Assembly (NCBI GenBank): GCA_949825025.1
Contig: OX463787.1
Location: 992,001-1,056,000, forward strand
From: Siphlonurus alternatus
Lineage: Eukaryota > Arthropoda > Insecta > Ephemeroptera > Siphlonuridae
Length of the DNA: 64,000 nucleotides
Reading direction: 5' to 3'
Shown here: positions 25,451 to 38,503 of the stretch, in pieces
Layout: every line of letters begins with the position of its first letter
Position numbering within the stretch: the stretch's first letter is position 1
Notes under the pieces: generated by a model
Databases searched by the model: none
Told to the model about the DNA's origin: nothing
What the model saw: only the letters and a program-made list of their open reading frames with translations
Made by a program: the position numbers and the translations under genes

Positions 25451-28029
25451 TGGTCGCTGGTTATAATAAAAAGTGAGGAAGCCGTCACAACTCTCTGTAC
25501 ATATGGAGTGTGAAAGTTGTTTCTACTTGCTAACGTTTCGTCACAACGATCCAGTTTTATAGACGTGAATATATTATTTACTGCATGATCTCATTTCTGT
25601 ATTTATGAATGTGTATATTGAGTAAACCTTAGCACCGTTCGTATAATAGGGAGTTTTATTATTGAATCAATTGAAATCAATATCTGTAGTAGTCTTGAAT
25701 TTTTGCTGTCTTTTGAAAATGAATAAATTTTTGAATTTTAAATCAATTATATTTACGAACAGACCTCTTGATTTAAATTAAGTCAAATAAATAATTAAAA
25801 AATAAATTAAATAAAACAAGGATCCAAGGATATAGTTTAATATGAATTGATTGTCATATCAAATTCTTGTTTTAAAAATATAAATATTATTAATTGATTA
25901 GAATTCGGCGTAATATATGTAATTATTATATTAATTTTGAGTATATTTACTCACTGAAAACGAAATTAAAAATATACTTTATCAGTCTCAATTCAGTTAT
26001 ATATAATCTTAGTTAATGAAAAATTGTTTCATTTTAAAAGCGATAATAACATTAGTATAGTATTTAATAAACTCCCTATCAATGAAATGGTTGAACTGAA
26101 TATAATAATATATTTGTTGGCAGTGTTGGCACTGACCCAAAGCTTCTAATGATTTTATATAAATGAATGATTGTATTGTAAAGTATCTTTGAGGAAGATG
26201 CTACGTATTACTAATTACTACTGCAAATCTTAATTCAACATTTCGTGTTATACGTTGTAATCATTTTTATAAATAATTATAAAATTATTTTAAAAATGTA
26301 AACGTATGATAAAATAAATATTAATAATATATTGATAACAAAAAAATATTAATAAAATGTTTTGTATTTAATTTTCAAAATATTACAATATAAAGAAATT
26401 ACTAAAATGGTGTAATTTGTATATAAAACAAATCAACCGTCTTCTCAACATAGGCTCAACTGACGCGATAATTGAAAATAAAAACACATCAAAATGACTA
26501 TCAAACCTTATTATTGACATTATTATTATTATTATTGATCCACATCGATTCAATTACATTTCATTGTGATAATCAACTCAAGTAACGGTTCAAGAAGCCA
26601 TGCTCTCTGATCGTGTATATTTACATGTTTATTATAATAAATAAAAATAAGGTTAATTTATAAAAACTGTTACGATAATAAATGGTATAATTTAATAAAA
26701 TTTAAACCAACAAAATTATGCCAACTAATATCAGGATAGCAAGATATACTAATGAAATAGATTGAACATAATTTTTGTCACTTTATAAGACGACACAAAC
26801 TATGGTTTTTGGCATTTGTCCTCACCTCCACTATAAACTATGCTAACCTCTAAAGTTCTGTGATGACATTTACTTGCTGTGAATGAATGAATATTGTATG
26901 TATATATATTTATTATTATGAATGAATGAGTGAATATTGTAAACGAGAAATAATGAAATAAATGATTAAAGAATTGACGAAGTTCTTGAAAAATATATTG
27001 TTAAATGTATAAAACGATACATATCAATATAATAAATAATGTAAAACATATAAACATGGTAAAGATAAAAAATATAAATTATAAACAATTAATAGGAAAT
27101 TAAAATTATTAAAAAAAAATAAAAAATATTTATTTAAATAAATTTATGTTAAAAAAAAATGTTATTAAGAATATATATATTTCAAACCAATGATTTTCTC
27201 AATGATAAAATTAACGTAATAATTTACGACAATGCTACAAAAAAGTGACCTTAATTGTTGTCATGATCCGCCTCAATTTGCGACAATGATTACCCCAAGT
27301 AACGGGTCGTGACGTCACGCCATCTGATTCTAGTAACAATGGAGAAAAATTAAACTGCAACCTTGAATGTTGTTATAAAATTTTCAAAATTACTTTATAA
27401 TATAATTACGTTTGCATGTAATTTTAATTAAGTACATGTAACCTAGACATGCTTTTTGTTTCATTATTTAAACATGTTTTTTTAACAATTTATTTAATTG
27501 CTGTAATTCAACCATGCTGCTTTTTTTTTGTCTCTGATGATCGTAAGTGTAATTTTATTGTTTAGTAATAATTTAATGAAGAATTTTGATTTTTATTTAT
27601 TTTATCTGAATTTAAAAATAGCTATGTTTCTGTTTGTTTTATAATAAAAAAAAAAATAAATATTTTTTAACAAATTTTTTTTTTATTGGTCATTTAACTT
27701 GTACATCAATCACGATTATATATCATAATCTTATCGATTGAAAATTAAAATTAAAATTAATTTTAAAATTAAAATTAAAATTAAAATTAATTTATTATTA
27801 AAATAAATATAATTTTTAAATATATTATTTTTTTATTTAAATTAATTTTTATTTTAAATTATTAGTATTTAACAAATGAAAAATTATGTAGTTTTAGCAT
27901 TACTGTGTAATATTGAGTAAAAAAAAAATCGTATACACCGCAATACACACTATTTTGCAAGGAAATTTTATTATACAGTATTGCTTACGTCATCGTTGCA
28001 GGATGTTTACAGTTTACAGTCTCATAAAA
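25451..28029. other. SVWC first intron, central part, no exon seen
   Basis: Very AT-rich. Contains ATT(n) tracts, GAATGAATGAAT runs and AATTAAAATT-type simple repeats near 27745-27795. No coding exon or RNA recognised. Confidence 0.5.
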
Positions 28030-28194
28030 AAAGAATAACAAAGAATGACGTACTCTTTGCAATAAGAATTAACAAATTGTTAGGGCTGTCTCACACAGAA
28101 TGGTGTCGCTCCTTATGATACCATTCTGTGTGAGACAGCCCTAACAATTTGTTAATTCTTATTGCAAAGAGTACGTCATTCTTTGTTATTCTTT
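28030..28194. mobile_element. Near-perfect palindrome (family H), 165 bp
   Basis: Arms of about 74 bp mirror each other, from AAAGAATAACAAAGAATGAC to its complement, with GGGCTGTCTCACACAGAATG near the centre and a loop of about 15 nt. Confidence 0.87.
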
Positions 28195-28251
28195 TATAAT
28201 AAAAGAATAAAAAAAAATAATAAAAATTTATAAAAAAATAAAACCTATTCG

Positions 28252-28377
28252 ATCAGGTGTACACGCTCACACAGCTTCGCATCGCATTCAATCGTAAGTT
28301 TCTCATTTAGAACAGGCTCTACATTTTTATAATACGAAAGTCATACGATGCGAAGGCAGTGAGCGATCACCCTTAAT
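28252..28377. repeat. Short element related to family H
   Basis: GCTCACACAGCTTCGCATCG and GATGCGAAGGCAGTGAGCG form loose inverted ends like those of the 42.8-kb element. Confidence 0.5.
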
Positions 28378-29361
28378 ATATTATAGAGTGCAGCGATCAA
28401 CAGTAAAATAAAAATGGAAACTATCACAATAATTTCGCCAGAGCAAATTTCCTGATTCTGCATTTGCATACGTTTGTAATATTTTCAAGATATCGTAATA
28501 AATATTTTCTGTCGTAATACACGAAACTTATTGACAATATTTGTCTAATCTAATTTCTCTAGCATTTCCTGCGATTATGAGCAATAACGCGATAACGTCC
28601 AACCAGGAAATCCTGATGACTTTGTATGTTCTATGATAAGAACTGTCACGAATTCATAATATCATGTATAATTGTATACGAATTGTCTAAAGCATCATAA
28701 CAAATATCATGCACTTAACCCTGTCTCTAAACTGTAATAAATTTATAATAAAATTTGTGACTAAAATTTTAATATATTTCACTACAAGGTTTAGCAAAAC
28801 TCCCTATTTTTTTTTTTCAAATTGTATTACCAACTATTTGAATTTTATTGAAAAGCTTATTAAAACACTTACCGCGAAATTAAAGGACTATAATAACTAT
28901 AGTAGAACGATCATTAATATAAATTAAACTTGGAACTCTGTTCTCAGATTTGAGATGTGATAAAATTTTAGTTTTGTAAGATTTATTGCATTGTTGAACC
29001 ATATATTCATGCAGTTATTGGAATTCAAACTTGAGAATAAATTTGAATTTGTTGCATTCAAAGTCGATGAATATTTTAGAATTAAAAAACTCACTCCCTT
29101 TCAAACTGACAAAAAGTAATCTAGTTTAACCCATTTTCAGAGTACCAAATTTAAAATTTCAACGAGGTTGATGCAATTAGGATTCAACTTTTTAATTTTT
29201 ATCACAATCTAACAAAATTATAACTCCTTGGGGATTCATTCTAAGATCACAAAAATTAGTGTCAAATTTTCAGATCACTAAATTTTAAAGTTTGGCTCAA
29301 TTCTGAATTAAGTTTTGCTCTAAGTTCACTCGTGACAAAAAAATTGAAAGTTTCCACTCAC
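28378..29361. other. SVWC first intron, 5' part, nothing recognised
   Basis: AT-rich sequence between the family H repeats and the proposed first exon. No exon or repeat assigned. Confidence 0.45.
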
Positions 29362-29412
29362 CTTTGTATTAATGTTAAGACAAGTCCCGTTGGGTCACAG
29401 GTATCAAGTAAG
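29362..29412 (-). other. Probable non-coding first exon of the SVWC gene
   Basis: About 50 nt lie between a likely start site 25-30 bp downstream of a TATA box and a strong donor, AAAG|GTGAGT, at 29361. No gene-like coding sequence follows, and the first acceptor with a known exon downstream is that of SVWC exon 2 at 23419. The 5.9-kb first intron is inferred; transcript evidence is needed. Confidence 0.6.
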
Positions 29413-29434
29413 CTCTAGCTGGTCTCAACATCGG

Positions 29435-29442
29435 CTTTTATA
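29435..29442 (-). promoter_or_regulatory. TATA box (TATAAAAG)
   Basis: A canonical TATAAAAG, read on the minus strand in a GC-richer patch (CACGCTATAAAAGCCGA), is positioned correctly for the first SVWC exon. Such a focused promoter fits a highly expressed secreted-protein gene (inference). Confidence 0.65.
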
Positions 29443-29730
29443 GCGTGGGGCTGTCGGGAAAAGTGCGAGGAGGGGGGGGGGGGAGGGTTGTGGAGCGTGG
29501 AGAACACACAGGTAAGTCGGGGCATTAATTAACTGAAGATCGAGGACACTGCAATTGAATTAATTGGGAAGTTACAAGTAGTTATTATATAAATGGTATA
29601 ATTGTTTTATTATAGCATTAACTTGAAAACATTTTTGCTTATAAATAATTTAAATATATTGATTTTAAATATATAATTGATTCATGAATCAATAGTCAGA
29701 TAAATTGTCTTTACAAATAATATAACATAC

Positions 29731-29982
29731 CCGAGTTGAAATATATTTCATCTTTTCTTCGCTATTAAACTCTCCTCTCGTCTTTTCTCCTCTTATTTTG
29801 CACCATTTTAGAGGAAAAAAGAGGGGAAAAAGACGAGATTACGTATTTCTTCTCTTCTTGAACATCAAATGTTTTAAACAGTGTCTTCATTTCATCCCGA
29901 AAAGGAAATAAGATGTGTTTTAGTGGTAATAAGATTAGGTTTAGACGTGTAAAAAATGAGTTGAAGACGTAATTTCTCAACT
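29731..29982. mobile_element. MITE family C, copy 1
   Basis: CCGAGTTGAAATATATTTCATC to GACGTAATTTCTCAACTA. Interior CCATTTTAGAGGAAAAAAGA and AGGAAATAAGATGTGTTTTAG. Confidence 0.8.
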
Positions 29983-30130
29983 ATATAAGGGTAAGGAAAA
30001 ATTGATCGTTGATTGTCATTAAATCTGATTGCTTATTTATTTATGAATACAGCAATTATTTAAATTATATTGCAAATCTCAAAACATTGAAGTTACATTA
30101 TAACATAATTATATAATATATAATTATATA

Positions 30131-30385
30131 TGTGGTTCCCCTGGCTTTGGACCATTGCACTTCCGGTTCATTGACAAAAGCTGTAGCGTCCATCCTGGCT
30201 GAGGTTTCCACGTTTCCCTCAGCCGCAGGCAAATGCCGGGATGGATTTGCAAGGCCGTGGCCGCCCCCGTTCCAGAAGAGCCCGCGAAACGCTCAAGTTA
30301 GGGTTTCGGAAGGTTCGGGGTTTCAAAGTAGTATGTAATTAGTAAATAAAAGTACCCAATAGGGTTTGATTAAAAATTAAAAAAA
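30131..30385 (+). mobile_element. SINE of the 5S-headed family, 5'-truncated
   Basis: Begins at TGTGGTTCCCCTGGCTTTGG and lacks the 5S head. The body and the tail CCCAATAGGGTTTGATTAAA match the full copies. 5' truncation is typical of retroposition. Confidence 0.82.
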
Positions 30386-30988
30386 AATATAATATATTTG
30401 TAAGCATTTTTTTTTAAATTAAAAATTGTAAAAATTACTTCTTTGTATTAAATTCTTGAAGAAATATTATTTTAACATTTTCCACCAGCTCATAAAATCA
30501 TTAAATTAATATATTAAATTAATCTCTGTTAGACAATATTTGTAAACTTATAATATGATAATGCAATAAAAATATTTTATTAAAAAAACATGTTTTTAAA
30601 ACATCACAATATGATGTTAATTCGTAATAACGGCGTAATTATAATATTATATTTAATCAGTTTTAATACAATTAGAGAAGTTATGAATCATATCACTAAC
30701 GTATTAATATTGTGATTTAGGCTCAGTTGATTTTCCAAGGCGTTTCTGTTATATTATTAACTATGATTTTTTGTTGATAAAATCAGGATATTTATAAATC
30801 GTTCTTAGTCGTTTGAAAGGCACGCTTGAAGTTTAGCCTTGAAGTTAATGGATCTCACAATGAAAACGTTCAGCCTGACACGAGCTTCTGAATTCTGTTA
30901 CACTTCTGGACGTCACGAATTACCTCTGTTTTCACGATGTTTATGGAGAATGGGAGTTTTTTTATTTGTTATATTGCATGGGCTTAAC

Positions 30989-31242
30989 CCTAGTTGAAAA
31001 ATTATACGTCTTCAACTCATCCTTTACACGTCTAAACCTAATCTTTTACCTCTAAAACACATCTTATTTCCTCTTCACTCAAAGTGAGGATGAAATGAAG
31101 ACAATATTTCTAACATTTTATGCTCAAGAAGAGGAAGATGTAATCTCGTATTTTTTCCTCTAAAATGGGGTGCAAAATAAGAGGAAATTAGACGAGAAGA
31201 GAGCTTAATAGCGAATAAAAGATTAAATTTATTTCAACTTGG
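30989..31242. mobile_element. MITE family C, copy 2 (reverse)
   Basis: CCTAGTTGAAAAATTATACG to AAATTTATTTCAACTTGG. The opposite orientation makes the CCNAGTTGAAA terminal repeats clear. Confidence 0.82.
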
Positions 31243-31504
31243 TTATTATAAGCTCATCAAAATTGTAAATATATTTGTTTCTTGGAGTCTGGAGAAAAAA
31301 AAAATCAGACATACATATAAGTATAAATTTTGTGATTATTTTGTTGTGAATTAAATCAACGACATTTCATTATGACTTAGTAAATGTCATTAATTAATTC
31401 AGTTTAGAAGCTAAAGCCATAAAAACTATCTAGTTATTAATTTTAATATTAATTAAAGATTTTAAACTGCATTAATATAATTATGCTTTTACGAAAGACA
31501 ATAA

Positions 31505-31623
31505 GTCTGTTCGTAAATACACAATCAGAAAGAATCGATTATTTGTGATGAACCTTATGTTTCATGTACAAAAGGTTCATTACAAATAATCGATACTTTC
31601 TTATTGTGTATTTACGAACAGAC
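31505..31623. mobile_element. Palindromic MITE family G, copy 2
   Basis: GTCTGTTCGTAAATACACAA mirrors TTGTGTATTTACGAACAGAC; inner arms AATCGATTATTTGT and ACAAATAATCGAT. Confidence 0.82.
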
Positions 31624-32029
31624 AATATTTTTCTTCGAGAAAAGCAAGATAAAATATGCCCCAATTTAAAACCTTAAACACCCTTTCATAGAAGGGGTGT
31701 GGCAATACAATACATGCATTATAATTGAACATGTATTGTTGGTGGGTGTAGACAACTACAAATTCTAAGTAATAGCATGCATATAAGATAACTCGGCATA
31801 TGATGTAACTATATATCGAGTATTGCATATCCATGTTATATAATGTTTTCCAGACAGGAAAAAAAATAACATTAGTAATAATTCTTACATAACAAATTTT
31901 GTTTCAAAATACATTTTTTTAGCAAACATGTTGCCACTATAATATATGTAAATAATGATATACCATCTCTGTATATGCAAATTATTTTTGGCACTAGATA
32001 TTTTATTTATTTACTTTCAATTATATTCC

Positions 32030-32277
32030 CAACGTGGAATAATTTTAAACTTTTATTAACTTTTAGCACCTCCTCATTTTTTTTATCTCATATTTTGCAT
32101 CTTTTTCCAGGAAAAAAGAGGAGAAATACCAGATTACGTCGCTTATTGAGTATATAAAATGTTTTAAAAGTAATCATTTTACCTTAACATGAGGAAGAAA
32201 TAAGATGTGTTTTTGAGGTAAAAAGACGTAAAAAGATGTGTAATGGAAGAGTTGAAGACGTAATTTTTTAACTAGGG
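32030..32277. mobile_element. MITE family C, copy 3, left end diverged
   Basis: TTTTGCATCTTTTTCCAGGAA, GAGGAAGAAATAAGATGTG and GAGTTGAAGACGTAATTTTT. Confidence 0.7.
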
Positions 32278-32702
32278 TTTATTTTTAAATACCATCAGAA
32301 TCAAAATCAGATACAAAAGTTTATATAGGCAAGGAGGTTTTGGTGTAAATATTATAGAGCAACATGTGCAACATTTTTATAATTTTTATTTAACTACAGA
32401 AAACGAAGAACCCACTCTGATTTTTTTTTCCATTTACTAGATAAATGAATTTTGCAATAAAGGCTTAACAATTAAAAATTCATATACGTATAATATAAAG
32501 AATAACGACGTGCCAGCAGAAAAATAATAATATGCTTACTCCATTGTTAAGCTGGAAAATAAAATATCATAACTCCATTTTAACTTACCAAGGGAGTTTT
32601 GATATATTTCCGCTCACGTCGAATTAAAGCTCTTATCTGATACGTAAATATTTAATTTTGATTATTAATGTCAATAATAGGAAAGAGTGGAGCAGTGCGC
32701 TT

Positions 32703-33073
32703 GACCGGGTCTCGTCAGATCACCGAAGTCAAGCAGCACCGAGCGTGGTTCGTAGTTGGATAGGTGACCATTTTCAACAAAAACCACGTTTCCCACCCAG
32801 GAGTAAATCTTTGCTCTTTTCCACCATGTGGGTCCCCTGGCTTTGGACCATTGCACTTTCGGTTCATTGACAAAAGCTGTAGCGTCCATCCTGGCTGAGA
32901 TTTCCACGTTTCCCTCAGCCGCAGGCAAATGCCGGAATGGATTACAATGCCGTGGCCGCCCCCGTTCCGGAAGAGCCCGCGAAACGCTCAAGTTAGGGTT
33001 TCGGAAGGTTCGGGGTTTCAAAGTAGTATGTAATTAGTAAATAGATGTATCCAATAGGGTTTGATTAAAAAAA
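32703..33073 (+). mobile_element. 5S-rRNA-derived SINE, full copy 2
   Basis: Starts at the same 5S position as copy 1 (GACCGGGTCTCGTCAGATCA) and has GTTCGTAGTTGGATAGGTGA. The body carries GACAAAAGCTGTAGCGTCC and GCAAATGCCGGAATGG, with the tail TTTGATTAAAAAAAT. Confidence 0.87.
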
Positions 33074-33710
33074 TCAAATTATCTTATTTCAACGTTATTT
33101 TTCATTGATGCTGTAATCCCCCGTATGCATATATTAATGTAGTAACACCTGCATGTAAAACAATGCTACCTGTATATTATAACAACCATGCACTCTGTCG
33201 TCCCCTCCTTAAACATCCTCATCATGCAGAGAAAGTAGCTACACTCCCTGTCAAAACTAACTACCTTGCAATTTAACATTACAATCACATCTGCACTTTT
33301 CACACACTTAGTCAGCAATTTATTCAAACTTCCGTAGAGCGCGTGTTGTGCATCTCAGTATTAACATGTCAATTTAAACCTTGTCCGAAGGGAATAGAAT
33401 AGAAAATATCTTTATTGCGGCGAGGTTTAGGCAAGCCCATTCTTACACCTAACGTGCCTAACCGAATGGACATCAAGAAGATGTGTTTATTTTGTTGTTT
33501 CTTTGCTCAGTTTCTGAAATATTTTATCTACTCATTTAGGGAAAATTCATTCATAATTATACACATAAATTTTGTATTCTTTATTTTATTTACTTGTGAT
33601 AATTAAAATATTTGATAATTATTTCTTTCAAAATATCTGCCAATAGTTTAAAAAAAAAAAAAAATGTGTTTTACACTAAACAAGTTTGTTGTAAGACTTT
33701 TGTTTCTCTC

Positions 33711-33798
33711 TAAAATGGTGCAAAATAGGGGGAAAAAAGGCGAGGGGAGAGCGAATAATAGCGAATAAAAATGAAATTGATTTCAATTTTTTTGTGAT
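33711..33798. mobile_element. MITE family C fragment
   Basis: TCTAAAATGGTGCAAAATAG, AGAGCGAATAATAGCGAATA and AATGAAATTGATTTCAA match one family C end. Confidence 0.6.
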
Positions 33799-33941
33799 AG
33801 AAATAAAAAACAGAATTTTGAATTGTTGACTACAACAAATGCATCGATTTTCAAATAAAAACAGTAGATTTCATTGAAGGACTACAATTTTGAAAGTGAT
33901 AGTAGGCTACTCTGCACATGATCGTTATTACTCACATTTCC

Positions 33942-34206
33942 CCGAGTTGAAATAAATTTCATCTTTTATTCACTGCTAAGCTCTCCTCTCGTCTTTTTTC
34001 CTTCTATTTTGCTCCATTTTAGGTGAAAAAATAAAAAAAAAGACGAGATTACGTCTTCTTTATTCTTATTGAGCATAAAATGTTAGAAATGTTGTTTTCA
34101 TTTCATCCTCACTTTGAGTGAAGAGGAAATAAGATGTGTTTTAGAGGTAAAAATATTAGGCTTAGACGTGTAAAGGATGAGTTGAAGACGTAATTTTTCA
34201 ACTAGG
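33942..34206. mobile_element. MITE family C, copy 4
   Basis: CCGAGTTGAAATAAATTTCA to GACGTAATTTTTCAACTAGG, full length. Confidence 0.83.
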
Positions 34207-36506
34207 ATAAATCTAGATTTGATTCGAGGGGGCTATAATTCTGAAAGTGATGGTACGTACATGATCGTTCATTGAAAAGGGCTATAATTCTGAAAGTGAT
34301 GTTAGTACATGATCGGTAACTCAAATTCAAGCCCACATGACAACAAAGTTGACACCAATTGACTGGACGTGTGGTAAACGAAAGTTGTGGTAAAATATTA
34401 TTAATACTTGTGTGTGGGTTAACATTGAACTTGTTTAGTCACGGCACTAAAATATTAACTCAATTTTTTATTATAGTACTTTCCTTAAGGTGAGTAGTAC
34501 TTTTTAACGTGACAATTTTCCTACATACTTCTGAAGCAAATTAATTGGAAATTTATGCAGATTTTTGTATTTAAAAGGAAATAATAATAAAATTATTAAA
34601 TAAATGCATGTATTTTTACACGAAATATTTTATTTACATTCCTGTTATATTTTCCTTCTTTAATATTTAATTGTTAAAAGGGATGCTATATAATGCTTCA
34701 CTTATTATTATTTGCTTTGTATATGTATAGGGCTGTGTTAGTATCGCCTGCCAACTGTTATATTATATGTATTAAATAAATTAAAATTTAATATTATCTA
34801 AAGTTAAAAATTTGTGTACTTAAATAAAGCTATAATTTTAAAGTAATTACATTCGACATTATACATAGTTGTACATTATAATAAATGAAATATTTGAAAC
34901 TTCTAATGAAAATTTGGAGCGGCAGCAATAAGATAGCGATATATCCGTGCCAATTTTAAGAGGCGTGACTTTAGTTCCTTTTTCATACACATGACGTATT
35001 TTGTAAATTTATTTATACATACATTGTAATATATATGGTTCAAATTAAAATATAATTTTTTAACATATTATACCGTGTGCTGATACATCGCCTAGCGATC
35101 TTGTTTTCCTTTTATCCAATTTTCATGTATTTACATTGCTTAATTAAATAATAAGTAGAAAAACAAGACCATAAACAGTGACTTTTAGAAAATTTAACTT
35201 TGGATGATTCTCTAAAGAAATTTATTTTTCAATATTTTTACGTACCTTGATTATTGTTTTGTATATAAAAATTATTTATATATTTAAAATATGCTTTAAA
35301 ATATATTAAATATCAAAGTTAACTTAATTTGAGGGCAAACCATATATAATTAAAAAAATTAATATAATGCACAATATAAATTATAAATTGCTATTAAAAA
35401 ACGTCAAAAATAGTATAAAAATGTAATTTTAAATAAAATTAATAATGTTGAATTAAGTAAAAAATCTTGAAACAAACACCCTTTACATTGCATATAAAAA
35501 AAATTAAATTTTATACCATGTTATATTTAAATGTAAATAAAAATTTTATTAAGGCAATTTTTTTTTTAAATAATAATTTTAATATAAAAGTGCGATTATT
35601 TAAAAAAACAAATAATGCATAGCAAATAAAATACAAATTAAAATTTAATTTTTTCAAATATGAATTAATTTTTGCGTTTTGAATTCATATATATAATAAC
35701 GAAGTTTCTAATTGTGTCATTCAACACGAATAATTGAATAGATCCTTGAATTGTTCATTGAAAGATTTGTGAATTTTATTTATCATATTATAGTAAATAT
35801 ATAAATCGTACGATTATTAATTTTCATTGTGGATAAAGACTTAAGTGAGGGAACCTTGGAAACCCAAAGCAGTATGTTAATTCATTATTAAATATGTTCC
35901 AACTTCAATTTTAGTTAACTTTTCTCAAATCATGCAACAGTTAAATATTAGAAACTATTCTTAACGCTATGAATATGTACACAAAAGTGTTTAGTATAGA
36001 GCAAAAAATAAGTATTAAATTTGTTCATCAAAAATGCATATGCATGCATGATTTTATCCAATTAAGCATAATGTATGAAATCGAGCTACGAAAAGGTCTA
36101 TTATAAAGCTTTATGCATGTACTATAAGCTTCGATAAAGCACACTTAAAATACATTTCATAAAATATTTTATCATAATAACCCATTTAAAGATGATTACA
36201 CTAAAACTCTCTCAAATTAATCGCAATTACCAAGTAACTGAAATTCGCATGAAGATGTTGCTAAACTTTCCGTGTGATATATTTGCGCAATATTTAGAGA
36301 AAACTTCTCAGTCTAAATGGTTTTCCCTGTTTACAACAAACGGTGTGTTATCAGTTTGGAGAAAACTATAGTAAGCCGTCATACTTGGTGCTAATTGTTT
36401 ACACATAGTGCTGTTAATTGTTGCACTAGTCATGCTTGCTAATAGTAGGGGAGTTGCATTCAAGTTACACCTCTCTATAGATAGAATGAACTGTACCCAC
36501 CCTATA
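34207..36506. other. AT-rich intergenic sequence, no gene seen
   Basis: No ORF with coding character, no RNA gene and no assigned repeat. A short direct repeat of GGCTATAATTCTGAAAGTGA occurs near 34230-34300. Confidence 0.5.
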
Positions 36507-36642
36507 TAGTTTAAAAATTACGTCTTCAACTCATACTTTACACGTCTAAACCTAATCTTTTTACCTTTAAAGCACATCTTACTTCCTTAATTGCTCAAAG
36601 TGAGGATGAAATGAAGACGACATTTCTAACATTTTATGCTCA
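36507..36642. mobile_element. MITE family C, half copy
   Basis: AAAATTACGTCTTCAACTCA through AACATTTTATGCTCAA; the second half is absent. A second, more degraded trace may lie at 36820-36990. Confidence 0.65.
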
Positions 36643-36989
36643 ATTATATATTATGCCAATAATAGATTTTTTATTTAAATTGTAATAAAAATAAGTTTAA
36701 TAGTTTATGTATTTACAAAAAAATATATGAAACTTAAGATTTTGTGGAATGGTTGTCGTTAATTTTTTTTAAATGTGTTTATTCAAAATTAAAACAATTA
36801 AGAAATTAATTATTCATCCATAAAACACGTCTTAACCTTATATGTATAATATAAATTTTTTAATATATAGTTTTTGTCTTAACACATCTTATTTCTAAAA
36901 GTGACGAAGAAATGGAGATTAACATTCGTAAATATTTTGTACTTATGGGGGGAAAAAGGCAGATAGGTTAAAAGTTAAATTTATTTTAA

Positions 36990-38248
36990 TTCAAGTTGTT
37001 AATAACTCCCTACTTAAAGATGATACATTTGTAAGATATTAAATTTTCAGTTTCAGTTTTGCATTCGCAGCTGCCTGACGAAAATAAACTCTGTGAAGAT
37101 ATGCATGGTGTGTACGCACTCTCATTGTATTTGACTGGTTTTATTATACAAATTAAAACAAATAATTGAAATAATTTATTCATTATACGTATATATGACA
37201 CAATAGAAATAAAAAAATACACCGCAAATGTACAGCATTGTAATATTTTCAAATAAAATTTATTAAAAAAAAATTTATTACATGATTAAAAACAAAAACT
37301 TCCACGATAATAAAGCAGATACTGACCATTTATTATAACGTTACAAAAAGATATGAGAGAATTGATAAAACACTCACATGTATCTAAAAGTATTAGTAAT
37401 TGCCCGAGAATTTTTTTTACTATATTTTTACATAACTTATATTGCCATAGCTTTAAAAAAAGATTTGTTAATTATTCAAGTCTTGCTTGCAGCTGATACA
37501 TTTATATCTTTTAGCAAATGCATGAATGTATTGGCTGATTTTGTTTTTTTTTTATTATCATGTAAAAGGAAAAAGGGAGTTCGATTTAATTAATTTAGCT
37601 TCTTGGCAATTTATTAAAATTTAAATGTAAATTTAATATATTCATAACAATTGTTATATTTACGTTATGTGCATTACTATATACAGCCCTTTAAGCATTT
37701 GTTCACATTTGTTGTTAACAAATAAGTTATATAAGGCATAAGTATATTTTTTTTTATTTATACAAATTAAAATATATGTTTAACATATAGTAAATATTAT
37801 ATGAAAAACAAATATTATTAATTGAAAACTAATTAAAAAATATTTTTTTTTATATAATAATTTAATAAATAATTTATCCATTTTATAATTTAAATTACAC
37901 AAAAACTTGGAAAACAATAAAAAGTACAAATTTATGTTAGAAAACAATTATTTTCATTTTAATTAAAAATCTTTCACGCTATTTGCACTGACGATAATAT
38001 CGAGATACATTTTAATGTAACAAAGATATGAAAAAACCTTTGCGTGTCTTAAAGTGCAGAGAATTGCCTTCCTAAATTTATCGCGCGTTCAGATCTCCGA
38101 ATTTACTGCACGGATCTTGATGTCCTTGATTCAGCACCAAACTTGTGTTACCAGGCGATTGGGACCATTGTTAACGTCATATGTTAAACATAGCTGTACA
38201 ATTCTGGACACAACGAACGTTTTTCCTGCCTCACTTGTTAGAGCTGCT
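36990..38248. other. AT-rich intergenic sequence, no gene seen
   Basis: Only short spurious open frames with biased Ile/Phe/Leu/Lys composition. Nothing recognised. Confidence 0.5.
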
Positions 38249-38503
38249 CCGAGTTGAAATTTCATCTTTTCTTTGCTATTAAACTCTCTCCTCGTCTAAT
38301 TTCCTCCTATTTTGCACCATTTTAGAGGGAAAAGGTTGAGATTACGTATTTTTTCCTCTTCTTGAACATAAAATGTTAAAAATATTGTCTTCATTTCATT
38401 CTCACTTTGAGCAAAGAGGAAATAAGATGTGTATTTTAGAGGTGAAAAGATTATGTTTAGACGTGTAAAGGATGAGTTGAAGACGTAATTTTTTAAACTA
38501 TAG
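38249..38503. mobile_element. MITE family C, copy 5
   Basis: CCGAGTTGAAATTTCATC to GAGTTGAAGACGTAATTTTT, then AAACTATAGGG. Confidence 0.8.
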
